Assembly: GCA_903847945.1 (NCBI GenBank)
Contig: CAINEY010000011.1
Location: forward strand, 62,001 to 126,000
Length of the DNA stretch: 64,000 nucleotides
From: an uncultured bacterium
GTDB taxonomy: Bacteria; Bacillota_I; Bacilli_A; Erysipelotrichales; Erysipelotrichaceae
Direction: 5' to 3'
The notes under the pieces were generated by a model that worked only from the letters and a program-made list of their open reading frames with translations, made no database searches and was not told the origin of the DNA. This document shows positions 25,997-39,703 of the stretch, piece by piece; position 1 is the first letter of the stretch; each line of letters starts with the position of its first letter. Made by a program: the position numbers and the translations under genes.

Positions 25997-27454
25997 ATGA
26001 AAAAAGTAAGAACACGTTTTGCCCCCAGCCCGACTGGCTACATGCACATCGGGAATCTGCGTACCGCCTTGTATGAGTATTTGGTTGCCAAACAAGCCGG
26101 CGGCGACTTCATTTTACGCATCGAAGACACCGATCAGGCTCGCTTGGTCGAAGGTAGTGTCGACATTATCTACAATACCCTCAACGCGGTGGGTTTACAC
26201 TACGACGAAGGACCGGATAAACCCGGTAATGTTGGTCCGTATGTGCAATCCCAGCGCTTACCCATGTATAAAGATTACGCGTGGGAACTGGTCAAGAAAG
26301 GCGGAGCCCACGTCTGTTTCTGCGATGAAACGATCATCGCCGGACAACGGGAAGCCGCTGAGAGAGCCGGTGTTCCGTTCAAGTTCAACGATCCGTGCCA
26401 TTTTTTGGATCCCAAAGTGATCGAAAGTCGTGTCGCTTCCGGTGAAGCCCACGTCATCCGTCAAACCATCAAACCCGGAACTTCCACCGTGTTTCACGAT
26501 GAAGTCTACGGGGATATCGAAGTCGAACGCGAGATCCTGGATGAACAGGTCCTCTTGAAGTCCGATGGTTTCCCCACCTACAACTTCGCCAACGTCATCG
26601 ATGACCATACGATGGGCATCACCCACGTCGTGCGCGGTAACGAGTACCTCTCATCGACTCCCAAATACAACCTCCTGTATGACGATTACGGGTGGGAACG
26701 CCCGGTCTACATTCACTTGCCGCCGGTCATGAAGGATGAACAGCACAAGCTCTCCAAACGTAACGGCGATGCTTCCTTCCAAGACTTAGTGGCCAAAGGC
26801 TATTTACCCCAAGCCATCATCAACTACATTGCCCTTTTGGGTTGGGCTCCGGAAGGCACTCAAGAGCTCTTCACCTTGGAAGAGCTGATTCAAGCCTTCA
26901 GTGTCAAACGAATCTCGAAGTCGCCAGCCATTTTTGACATCGAGAAACTCAAATGGATGAACGGGATGTACCTGCGGGCCATGAGCCCGGAAGATTTCCA
27001 TGCGTTGTGCTTGCCGTTTTATGCGACCGCTATCCAACGGAAATGCGACCTCAAGGAAGTCAGCAAGATGCTTCAACAGCGCACCACGATCCTTTCCGAG
27101 ATCCCGGAAGCCGTGGATTTCATCGACACCTTCTACGATTACGATGTCAACCTGTTCTTCCACCCCAAGATGAAGACCGACAAGGCCATCTGTTTGCGCG
27201 CCTTGGATGCCTCCTTGCATGTGTATGAAGAACTGGAAGACTGGAACAATCTGGAACTCTTCCAAGCCCGCATCAGTGAATTGCCCGCGAAACTGGGCTT
27301 CAAGAACGGCCAGGTCTATTGGCCGATTCGAACCGCCGTATCCGGTAAAGCTTTTACGCCGGGCGGAGCTTTGGAGATCCCGTATCTGTTAGGCAAAGAA
27401 GAGACCCTCAAGCGGACCTTAGCTGGAATCGAAAAACTCAAAGCCTTGGACTAA
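25997..27454 (+). CDS. gltX: Glutamyl-tRNA synthetase
   Basis: This 485-residue class I synthetase has the HIGH-equivalent PSPTGYMHIGN at residues 9-19 and the KMSKS-equivalent KLSKR near residue 253. It is probably non-discriminating and charges both tRNA-Glu and tRNA-Gln with glutamate, because the window also encodes GatCAB and shows no glutaminyl-tRNA synthetase. It is followed by a strong terminator. Confidence 0.97.
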   Translation: MKKVRTRFAPSPTGYMHIGNLRTALYEYLVAKQAGGDFILRIEDTDQARLVEGSVDIIYNTLNAVGLHYDEGPDKPGNVGPYVQSQRLPMYKDYAWELVKKGGAHVCFCDETIIAGQREAAERAGVPFKFNDPCHFLDPKVIESRVASGEAHVIRQTIKPGTSTVFHDEVYGDIEVEREILDEQVLLKSDGFPTYNFANVIDDHTMGITHVVRGNEYLSSTPKYNLLYDDYGWERPVYIHLPPVMKDEQHKLSKRNGDASFQDLVAKGYLPQAIINYIALLGWAPEGTQELFTLEELIQAFSVKRISKSPAIFDIEKLKWMNGMYLRAMSPEDFHALCLPFYATAIQRKCDLKEVSKMLQQRTTILSEIPEAVDFIDTFYDYDVNLFFHPKMKTDKAICLRALDASLHVYEELEDWNNLELFQARISELPAKLGFKNGQVYWPIRTAVSGKAFTPGGALEIPYLLGKEETLKRTLAGIEKLKALD

Positions 27455-27480
27455 AACGACATCCGACGATGTCGTTTTTT
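27453..27480 (+). terminator. Terminator after gltX
   Basis: AAAACGACATC (27453-27463) pairs with GATGTCGTTTT (27468-27478), then TT. Confidence 0.85.
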
Positions 27481-27511
27481 GGGACAGGAACCCAAATCGA
27501 GCAGGGAAGTT

Positions 27512-27520
27512 TGTTATAAT
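27512..27520 (+). promoter_or_regulatory. Extended -10 of pcrA operon, leaderless geometry
   Basis: TGT-TATAAT is followed by eight bases (GAAAACGC) and the ATG at 27529. No ribosome site lies in between. Confidence 0.6.
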
Positions 27521-27528
27521 GAAAACGC

Positions 27529-32715
<5,187 letters not shown>

Positions 32716-32722
32716 GAGCCCC

Positions 32723-33016
32723 ATGGACAAGCATTCCCCCCAGTATTTCAAACACCTGGCCCTGCAGCTGCGTTTCGAACTCAGCGATGCGGAAGCCCAA
32801 GACATCGCCAATGAGTTTGGGGTGTTGATCGATCAGCTCCAGCTCTTGGAAGCCATCGATACCGAGCAGGTCGAACCGATGGTGTATCCCTTCGATGAGC
32901 CCACGTCGTTCTTACGCGAGGATGAGCCGAATCAGGTGCTTACCCCACAGGAAGCCCTCAAAAACGCACCGGCGCAACTCAACGGGTTCTTTGTGACCAA
33001 GAAGGTGGTCGTATGA
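32723..33016 (+). CDS. gatC: Glu-tRNA(Gln) amidotransferase subunit C
   Basis: GatC (97 residues) stabilises the GatA-GatB complex. It has the usual N-terminal helix pair and a C-terminal LKNAPAQLNGFFVTKKVV. AGGAG precedes the ATG, and it overlaps gatA by four bases. Confidence 0.93.
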   Translation: MDKHSPQYFKHLALQLRFELSDAEAQDIANEFGVLIDQLQLLEAIDTEQVEPMVYPFDEPTSFLREDEPNQVLTPQEALKNAPAQLNGFFVTKKVVV

Positions 33017-34440
33017 CGCTCCATACGTTAAAGGCCATGTTTGATCCCGCTACGCGCGTGGATCACGCCATCCAAGCCGCCCATGCCTTTCAACCGGCGC
33101 TTAATGCGATGGTCAGCTTCATCGATCCTCAGGATCAACTCGAAGCCCTAACACACATCGATCCGTCGGCTCCGTTTTACGGGATTCCGGTCGCCCTGAA
33201 GGATCTGGTCAACATGAAGGATACCCGCACCACGGGTTCTTCGAAGATCCTGGACAACTACATTTCGCCCTATGATGCGACCATAACGCGAAAATTGCGT
33301 GAAGCCGGAGCCATCATCATCGGCAAAGCCTCATGCGATACCTTTGGGATGGGCGGCACCAATAAAACCGCCGCCACCGGTCCCGTGCATAACCCCTACG
33401 ATCTGTCCCGCATGAGTGGAGGATCGTCCGGCGGCAGTGCAGCTTTAGTCGCAGCCGGGGTCGTTCCCATGGCCATCGGCACCGATACCGGAGACTCCAT
33501 TCGTAAACCGGCTGCTTTTACCGGCATAGTCGGTTTAAAACCCACCTACGGACGCATTTCGCGTTACGGGGTCATTCCCTACGCGTCGTCTTTGGATCAT
33601 GTGGGATGCTTTACGCGCAACGTCACTGATGCGGCCGCGACCTTGAAAGTACTGGCCGGCCGCGACGACAAAGACATGACCTCCTCGACCTTACCAGTCG
33701 AGGATTACCCGGCACTTTTAAAGGGCGACCTGAAAGGTAAACGCATTGGCATCCTGACCAACGTCATCGATTCGATCTCCAATCCGACCGTCAGAACTCA
33801 GTTTGAAGCATTGGTTGAACAACTGAGTGCCCAAGGGGCTTTGGTGACTCGGGTTACCCTCAACGATGCGTTGATGAAGGCCCTCTTACCCACCTATTAC
33901 ATCATCGCCAACGCTGAAGCAACCGCCAATCACGCCAATCTGGACAGTCTGCGCTTTGGGGTTCAAGTTCCCGGAGCCGACAATGAGGAAACCATGCGCT
34001 TATCGCGCACGGCGGGCTTTGGTCCGCTGTTGCGCAAACGCTTTGTCATCGGGTCGTATGCGCTGTTTGTGGAGAACCAGGAACGGCTCTTCCGAAAGGC
34101 GCAGAGAGTCCGTCGCTTAGTCGTGGAAGACTTAAAAGCTGCCTTGAGTCAGCTCGATGTGATCATTGCTCCGGCTTCCGGAGGCGTTGCTCCATTGTTG
34201 GAAGGGGGACCCAAGACCGATGAACTCTCCGGAGAATACCTGATCGCCGAGAACTACATGGTCATGGGTAACTTCTCCGGGTATCCCTCCATCACGATTC
34301 CGATGGGCTTTGAGAACGGGTTACCGTTGGGTATTAATCTGACGGCGAAAGCCTTCGATGATGCCAATCTCTTGGATATTGCGTATGGGATCGAAACGCT
34401 GACCGGGCTCAAGAACCTGGTGGCGAAGGTGAACGCATGA
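33013..34440 (+). CDS. gatA: Glu-tRNA(Gln) amidotransferase subunit A
   Basis: GatA (475 residues) releases ammonia from glutamine for the amidation of Glu-tRNA(Gln). The Ser-cisSer-Lys triad is visible: Lys in PVALKDLV, cis-Ser in SGGSSGGSA and the nucleophile Ser in GTDTGDSIRK. The last motif is normally GSDTGGSIRQ; the GTDTGDS(I/V)RK form is the one found in Mycoplasma. It overlaps gatC and gatB by four bases each. Confidence 0.95.
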   Translation: MTLHTLKAMFDPATRVDHAIQAAHAFQPALNAMVSFIDPQDQLEALTHIDPSAPFYGIPVALKDLVNMKDTRTTGSSKILDNYISPYDATITRKLREAGAIIIGKASCDTFGMGGTNKTAATGPVHNPYDLSRMSGGSSGGSAALVAAGVVPMAIGTDTGDSIRKPAAFTGIVGLKPTYGRISRYGVIPYASSLDHVGCFTRNVTDAAATLKVLAGRDDKDMTSSTLPVEDYPALLKGDLKGKRIGILTNVIDSISNPTVRTQFEALVEQLSAQGALVTRVTLNDALMKALLPTYYIIANAEATANHANLDSLRFGVQVPGADNEETMRLSRTAGFGPLLRKRFVIGSYALFVENQERLFRKAQRVRRLVVEDLKAALSQLDVIIAPASGGVAPLLEGGPKTDELSGEYLIAENYMVMGNFSGYPSITIPMGFENGLPLGINLTAKAFDDANLLDIAYGIETLTGLKNLVAKVNA

Positions 34441-35867
34441 CGTACGAAACCATCATCGGGATTGAGATCCACTGCGAACTCAAGACCCGCAGCAAAATGT
34501 TTTCCGGAGCACCCGTAACCTACGGTGCTGCGCCCAATACGGCTGTCAATGAGATCGATTTAGGGCATCCGGGAGTTCTTCCCAGCCTCAACAAAACCGC
34601 CGTGGAGAAGGCCTTACAAGCCTGCATGGCCCTTAATCTCACTATTGATCCCTTGGTGCGTTTTGACCGTAAGAATTACTTCTACGCCGACTTACCCAAA
34701 GGCTTCCAGATCACCCAGCAGTTCTATCCCATCGGAAAAGACGGGTGGTTGGATATCGAAACCGATCAAGGCTCTCGACGCATCCGCATCAACCGCTTGC
34801 ACATGGAAGAAGATACCGCCAAGCAATACCACCTGGAGGATGCCTCTTGGATCGATTTCAACCGAGCGGGGGTTCCGCTGGTAGAAATCGTCTCCGAAGC
34901 CGATTTGCGTTCCGCTCAGGAAGCCATGGCATATGTCGATAAACTGCGCAACATCCTAGTGTATCTGGATGTGACCGACGGCAAGATGGAAGAAGGCTCC
35001 TTGCGCTGTGACATCAACATTTCCCTGCGTCCGGAGGGGACAAGTACCTTCGGAACCAAAACCGAAATCAAAAACATCAACTCCATCTCCAACATCGAAA
35101 AAGCCGTCGCCAGCGAAATCGCCCGTCAGACGGCACTCTTGGAAGCTGGAGAAGCTGTTGAACAAGCCACCCGCCGTTATGACGATGTCGCCAAAACGAC
35201 CGTCATGATGCGCAAGAAGGAAGGCTCCGTCGACTACAAGTATTTCCCCGAACCCAACATTCCCCCCATCCGGTTACCACAAGCGTGGATTGAATCGATC
35301 CGTTCGAAGTTGCCTGAACTTCCCGATGCCCGACATGCGCGGTATAAAGGCTTGGGACTCAGCGATTACGATGCCGGTCAGCTCATTCAAAACAAGGCCA
35401 TCTCCGATTTCTTTGACCAACTTCTGCCCTTGGTGAAGTCCGTCAAACTGGCGGCTAACTGGTGTCTAGGCGATATTCTGGCTAATCTGTCTCAGGATCA
35501 ACTGACCCATCGCACCTATGCCTTGTGCCTCAGTGAACTGGCCGCGATGATCAATGCCTTGGCCGATCAAACCATCTCCTCCAAACAAGCCAAAGAGATC
35601 TTTGGGCATCTGGTGGAAGGGAAAGGGTATGCGGAAACCGTCAAAGCCCTCAACATCGTCCAAGTTTCCGATACCTCTGTGTTAGCGGCGTTGGTGGAGG
35701 AAGTGCTCAATGAAAACCCGCAATCGATTGTGGATTATCACGCTGGGAAAGATCGCGCACTGGGCTTCTTAGTGGGCCAACTCATGAAGAAATCCAAGGG
35801 CCAAGCCAATCCGGCGCTGTCTTCCGAACTTTTGAAAGCGCAATTAGCGACACGCAAACCACAGTAA
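34437..35867 (+). CDS. gatB: Glu-tRNA(Gln) amidotransferase subunit B
   Basis: GatB (476 residues) phosphorylates and amidates Glu-tRNA(Gln). The start EIHCELKTRSKMFSG, the metal-site region FDRKNYFYADLPKGFQ and the C-terminal YqeY-like tail (about 325-476) are all present. It closes the gatCAB set and overlaps gatA (ATGA). Confidence 0.97.
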   Translation: MTYETIIGIEIHCELKTRSKMFSGAPVTYGAAPNTAVNEIDLGHPGVLPSLNKTAVEKALQACMALNLTIDPLVRFDRKNYFYADLPKGFQITQQFYPIGKDGWLDIETDQGSRRIRINRLHMEEDTAKQYHLEDASWIDFNRAGVPLVEIVSEADLRSAQEAMAYVDKLRNILVYLDVTDGKMEEGSLRCDINISLRPEGTSTFGTKTEIKNINSISNIEKAVASEIARQTALLEAGEAVEQATRRYDDVAKTTVMMRKKEGSVDYKYFPEPNIPPIRLPQAWIESIRSKLPELPDARHARYKGLGLSDYDAGQLIQNKAISDFFDQLLPLVKSVKLAANWCLGDILANLSQDQLTHRTYALCLSELAAMINALADQTISSKQAKEIFGHLVEGKGYAETVKALNIVQVSDTSVLAALVEEVLNENPQSIVDYHAGKDRALGFLVGQLMKKSKGQANPALSSELLKAQLATRKPQ

Positions 35868-35871
35868 GGTG

Positions 35872-35877
35872 TATAAT
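35872..35877 (+). promoter_or_regulatory. -10 element, leaderless geometry, before membrane protein gene
   Basis: TATAAT is followed by eight bases (AAATCCGC) and the ATG at 35886; no ribosome site is present. Confidence 0.55.
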
Positions 35878-35885
35878 AAATCCGC

Positions 35886-36488
35886 ATGAACGAGAAAAAA
35901 ACCAAAACCAAACGCAAACTGAAGATCACGCTGGGCGGCTATGTCCTGTTGTTTTCAGTCGGCGTCAGCTTCTTAGCTTTACTGTATTTCGGCTTCACGT
36001 TACTGGAAGTCTGGAATCGAACCGGATCGGTGACCGTTGGAAACCGCTTCTTGCTGCAACTGGATCCGCCGATCACCACCGACCAGCTCACCACCCTGCG
36101 TGAACAGTTGGCCGATACGACCAACGTTGAGGAAAGCACGGTCAACTTGAATTCGGCGACCCTTCGATTAACGGTCCTTATCAACCCTGATCTGACCGTT
36201 GAAGAACTCCAAACAACAATCGTATCGCTTAAGGACTTAGTCAACGCGACCTTGCCGATTGACACCTACTTCTTAGATACCGATACGCACAAGATGTACG
36301 ATCTGGAAATCCATGTCTACAACGACAAGGATTACACCGATACGGAAACCTTTGATTACCACTACTTCGTGCTGGTGAAAAACGGCACAATGACCGGTTG
36401 GCTGGTTCAAGAACTGTCCACCCCGGTCAATCCGGAATTGGCTCAACAACTCCGGGACAGCTTAAATGCCGAGGAAGCGACCGAATAG
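35886..36488 (+). CDS. Single-pass membrane protein of unknown function
   Basis: This 200-residue protein has a very basic N-terminus (KKTKTKRKLK), one membrane helix (about residues 16-40) and an extracellular mixed alpha/beta domain of about 150 residues. I do not recognise the domain. The basic tail should stay inside and the domain outside. Its last codons form the 5' arm of a terminator hairpin. Confidence 0.72.
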   Translation: MNEKKTKTKRKLKITLGGYVLLFSVGVSFLALLYFGFTLLEVWNRTGSVTVGNRFLLQLDPPITTDQLTTLREQLADTTNVEESTVNLNSATLRLTVLINPDLTVEELQTTIVSLKDLVNATLPIDTYFLDTDTHKMYDLEIHVYNDKDYTDTETFDYHYFVLVKNGTMTGWLVQELSTPVNPELAQQLRDSLNAEEATE

Positions 36489-36497
36489 GTCGCTTTT
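36475..36497 (+). terminator. Terminator between membrane protein gene and rlmD
   Basis: AAGCGACC (36475-36482) pairs with GGTCGCTT (36488-36495), then TT. It overlaps the end of the coding region, so rlmD needs partial readthrough or an unseen promoter. Confidence 0.65.
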
Positions 36498-36502
36498 AAC
36501 AT

Positions 36503-37825
36503 ATGAACCGAAATGATCTCTTAACGCTGACTGCTATCGATTACACAGAAAATGCCTTAGGTGTTGCCAAAGTCGACGGCTTTGTGGTGTTTGTGAATGG
36601 GTTGATGGTGGGGGAATCCGCCATCGTCCGCATTGAAAAAGTCACGGCTCATCACGCTTTTGGATCCGTCACGGAACTGATTACCCCCAGTCCCGAACGG
36701 GTGATTCCACGTTGTCCGATTGCGGATCAATGCGGAGGATGTCAGCTTCAACACATGAATGCCACCCATCAGTTGGCGTTTAAGAAAGCCCACGTCCAAT
36801 CGCTCTTCAAACGTCATTTGGATCTGGACATCGATCCGATCATCCACGGGATGGAGGATCCCTGGTTCTACCGCAACAAATCCCAGGTGCCTTTTGAAGT
36901 CACCAAGCGGTCATTGACCTATGGTTTCTATCGTCCGCGCAGTCACGACATCCTGCCTTTTGAGACCTGTTTCATCCAATCGGACGAGTCCAATCGCATC
37001 TTACGGTTCATTGCGGATTTCTATGAGAGGAAAGCCATCCAACCCACCGGACTGAAGACCGTGCTCATCAAGAAAGCCCGCTCATCCAGAGAACTTATGG
37101 TGGTGCTGATCAGCGCAAAACCCAAACTGCCCAATCAAGCCAGCTTGGTGGAGAGCCTTTTAAGCACATTCCCGACGATCAAATCCATCATCCTTAATGT
37201 CAACACGCGTAACGATAACGTGATCTTGGGCGACGAATACATTCCCTTGACTCCTCAAACGAACATTACCGATGAACTCAACGGATTGCGTTTTGAGATC
37301 TCAGCGCCCTCGTTTTATCAAGTCAATCCCATTCAAGCTGAAGTCTTGTATGAAAGTGCCTTACACTTGGCGAAGTTGACGAAAAAGGATACCGTTCTGG
37401 ATCTGTATTGCGGAATCGGAACGATTGCCTTGAGTGCCGCTCAAAAAGTGAAGTCTGTGATCGGGGTTGAGATCGTTGAAGCCGCCATTGACGATGCGAA
37501 GCGTAATGCCCAACACAATGGCATTTCCAATGTTAGGTGGATTGTGGGGGATGCGGGACAAGCCGTACAAACCTTAATGGAAGAAAGGCTTCCGATCGAT
37601 GCGGTCATCGTTGATCCACCACGAAAAGGCTTGGATCCGCTCAGTAAACAAGCCTTACTGACGCTTATGCCCAAAAAGATCATCTATGTTTCCTGTGATC
37701 CGGGAACTCTCGTACGTGATCTGAAAGAACTCAGTGAAGCCTACACCATCAAAGCAGTCGAGCTGACGGATATGTTTCCGCAGACCGTACATGTGGAGAC
37801 CGTGTGTCTGTTATCAAGAATATAG
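36503..37825 (+). CDS. rlmD: 23S rRNA (uracil-C5)-methyltransferase, RlmD/RlmCD family
   Basis: This 440-residue TrmA/RumA-family enzyme has a TRAM domain (about 1-60), four iron-sulfur cysteines (CPIADQCGGCQ plus the Cys in ETCFIQ), a SAM domain with DLYCGIGTIAL, the DPPRKGLD motif and the nucleophilic Cys in YVSCDPGTL. It methylates U in 23S rRNA (position 1939 or 747, or both). It is at the place where rlmCD follows the gatCAB cluster in Bacilli. Confidence 0.92.
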   Translation: MNRNDLLTLTAIDYTENALGVAKVDGFVVFVNGLMVGESAIVRIEKVTAHHAFGSVTELITPSPERVIPRCPIADQCGGCQLQHMNATHQLAFKKAHVQSLFKRHLDLDIDPIIHGMEDPWFYRNKSQVPFEVTKRSLTYGFYRPRSHDILPFETCFIQSDESNRILRFIADFYERKAIQPTGLKTVLIKKARSSRELMVVLISAKPKLPNQASLVESLLSTFPTIKSIILNVNTRNDNVILGDEYIPLTPQTNITDELNGLRFEISAPSFYQVNPIQAEVLYESALHLAKLTKKDTVLDLYCGIGTIALSAAQKVKSVIGVEIVEAAIDDAKRNAQHNGISNVRWIVGDAGQAVQTLMEERLPIDAVIVDPPRKGLDPLSKQALLTLMPKKIIYVSCDPGTLVRDLKELSEAYTIKAVELTDMFPQTVHVETVCLLSRI

Positions 37826-37842
37826 TGTTTATAGTTACCCAG

Positions 37843-37890
37843 AAAGGTTCTATGTTTAGGGTTCTAATCCAATCATGGAGCCTTTTATTT
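37843..37890 (+). terminator. Terminator after rlmD
   Basis: AAAGGTTCTATG (37843-37854) pairs with CATGGAGCCTTT (37874-37885, two G-U pairs) and TATTTT follows. Confidence 0.65.
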
Positions 37891-37903
37891 TGGGGTTGAG
37901 TCA

Positions 37904-38368
37904 CTATTCAGGACTCTTAACTAGAAATTGGGCGTAGTCATATATGAATCGGTTATACTCGTGATCATTCGTAATCCAGACGATGACATCGATGACTTGT
38001 ACTCCTAAACGAACATAGGCTTCATAACGATGATTCCCATCATTGAGCTCAAAACTCGCGTGACTATAATTAACAATTAGTGGAGGTAAATCCTTCTCGG
38101 TCGTGATAACGTGCATCAACCGCTGTACTTTCTGTTCAAACCCTTGGGGATCAACCTTCCAGGTCATGTTCTCCTCAGGTCCGCAACACCGAGAGAATAG
38201 GGATAACGGCATTCTAAGGGGTCCGATGTAGAATCGATCAAAGCGTTTCAACCCTTCGGAAAAGGCTGGATTATTGCCATCCGAGAGTAAATAGGCATGG
38301 ACCCATTCTTCCAGTTTTCCAGCTTTGGCAAAGGCTTGGGCTGAGGATAAGGTGTTTTGATAATCCAT
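37904..38368 (-). CDS. ParB/sulfiredoxin-like domain protein
   Basis: This 154-residue protein contains a segment typical of ParB/Srx-fold proteins: PPLIVNYS at about residue 95 followed by LNDGNHRYEAYVRLG. In ParB this loop binds CTP and in related proteins it acts as a nuclease or phosphotransferase. No DNA-binding helix-turn-helix is seen. A good ribosome site (GAAGGAA) precedes the ATG. It is alone between two terminator/promoter gaps and A+T richer than its neighbours; function unknown. Confidence 0.65.
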   Translation of the reverse strand: MDYQNTLSSAQAFAKAGKLEEWVHAYLLSDGNNPAFSEGLKRFDRFYIGPLRMPLSLFSRCCGPEENMTWKVDPQGFEQKVQRLMHVITTEKDLPPLIVNYSHASFELNDGNHRYEAYVRLGVQVIDVIVWITNDHEYNRFIYDYAQFLVKSPE

Positions 38369-38582
38369 TTCATTGATTCCTTCGTTTAGTAATTTATCTA
38401 GTAAGTATGAACTAATAATGGCTACTTGGTTTGATTATAACGCGTGATCAAGAATATTCGCTTGAGTCTGATGCTTTTCAGCAAAAATAGAATCATTAGG
38501 GTAAAATGGAAACAGTGATGCGATGAAATGAAAGTGAGTTTCTCTAGTAACTGGAAGAGGGAATTATCGCAGAAAGACAATT

Positions 38583-39623
38583 ATGAACCTTGAACGTATT
38601 TACCATTCTATTTATCAACGCTTGACCAAAATCGACTTTGAACGGTTATGGCTGGGATTTCGATTAGTCAAGTTTGCGGTGTATGACGATACACAGTGCA
38701 TTTTTGATGGTCAGCTCATCCCCAAAAGCGAGGAGTTCTTGGCGAATACCTCGATTCTTTATCAGGGAGAGTACATCGCCATCTGGAAGATCACGGAAGA
38801 TGAATCGACGATCGATTTCGACGTGTTGACCTCAAAGCTGGTGCATGAGATGTTTCATGCCTTTCAGCAACGCTCCCGCGAAAACCGCTATCCTAACGAA
38901 CTGGAAGCGGTCCAACGCTACCGATATGAAAGTGGTAACCTCTCCGGTAAACTTCATGAAGCAAGACTCCTGAGGGAGTGTCTTGAACATCACTCAGAGT
39001 CGACCTTCAAGGCGTTTCTTCAATCCCGTCAAGTACGGTGTCAAGCCTTTCCTTATGAAGCCACCTATGAGGCTCAGATCGAACAAATCGAAGGGTCGGC
39101 GCAGTATGTCGAACTCTTGGCGTTGACTCAACTCAACGCCGAGAAAGGGCGTTTGGCGTGGGAACGGGTGGTGGATTCGATTCTGGATCCGCAACGTTAC
39201 TTTCCCATTCGCATGATTTCGTATTCAATTGGGGCGGTGGTATTACGCGTCTTGAAACAACAAGGGTTGATGGATCAGGTTATCCAATCCGCACTGCCGT
39301 TTGCGTTGGCGATGGTGGAAGGCGTTGAACCCAGTACACAGCCGATTCTTAATCATGAGGCGATGGAACAGCACATCACGGCATATCGTTCGGTGACCTC
39401 CACGATCATTCAGAAAGCCCTGGAGAAACAGGAGACTGTCCTGGAAGGGGATTATCCGTTACTGGGGCTCAATGTGTACAATGCCCGTTGTGAAGGAAAG
39501 TTCGTCACGTCGACGTACTTTGTGATGGTGGAAGTGGAAGCACAATCCAAAGTGCTGAGTGGTGACTTTGTGATCGAACTGAATGAGCACGCTAGAGTCT
39601 TCAGAGTCTACCGTCAGGCCTAA
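38583..39623 (+). CDS. Predicted HExxH zinc metalloprotease-like protein
   Basis: I do not recognise the family. The 346-residue protein is soluble with no signal peptide. HEMFH at residues 88-92 is a zinc-protease HExxH motif inside a helix (LVHEMFHAFQQ), and E170 in QIEGSAQYVE is placed as a third zinc ligand, as in gluzincins. The C-terminal third is rich in beta strands. The upstream 214-base gap (38369-38582) holds only weak promoter-like sequences (TAGAAT 38488, TAAAAT 38502). It ends at a terminator. Confidence 0.6.
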   Translation: MNLERIYHSIYQRLTKIDFERLWLGFRLVKFAVYDDTQCIFDGQLIPKSEEFLANTSILYQGEYIAIWKITEDESTIDFDVLTSKLVHEMFHAFQQRSRENRYPNELEAVQRYRYESGNLSGKLHEARLLRECLEHHSESTFKAFLQSRQVRCQAFPYEATYEAQIEQIEGSAQYVELLALTQLNAEKGRLAWERVVDSILDPQRYFPIRMISYSIGAVVLRVLKQQGLMDQVIQSALPFALAMVEGVEPSTQPILNHEAMEQHITAYRSVTSTIIQKALEKQETVLEGDYPLLGLNVYNARCEGKFVTSTYFVMVEVEAQSKVLSGDFVIELNEHARVFRVYRQA

Positions 39624-39646
39624 ATCCACCGCACTTGTTAAGTCCA

Positions 39647-39680
39647 TAAAACAGGATTCCCTAAGGGATCCCGTTTTTTA
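39647..39680 (+). terminator. Terminator after the HExxH gene
   Basis: A stem with one mismatch and one bulge (from AAAACAGGAT to ATCCCGTTTT) ends in TTTTTT. Confidence 0.65.
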
Positions 39681-39703
39681 GTGGGATAACCATGATGTTT
39701 CGT

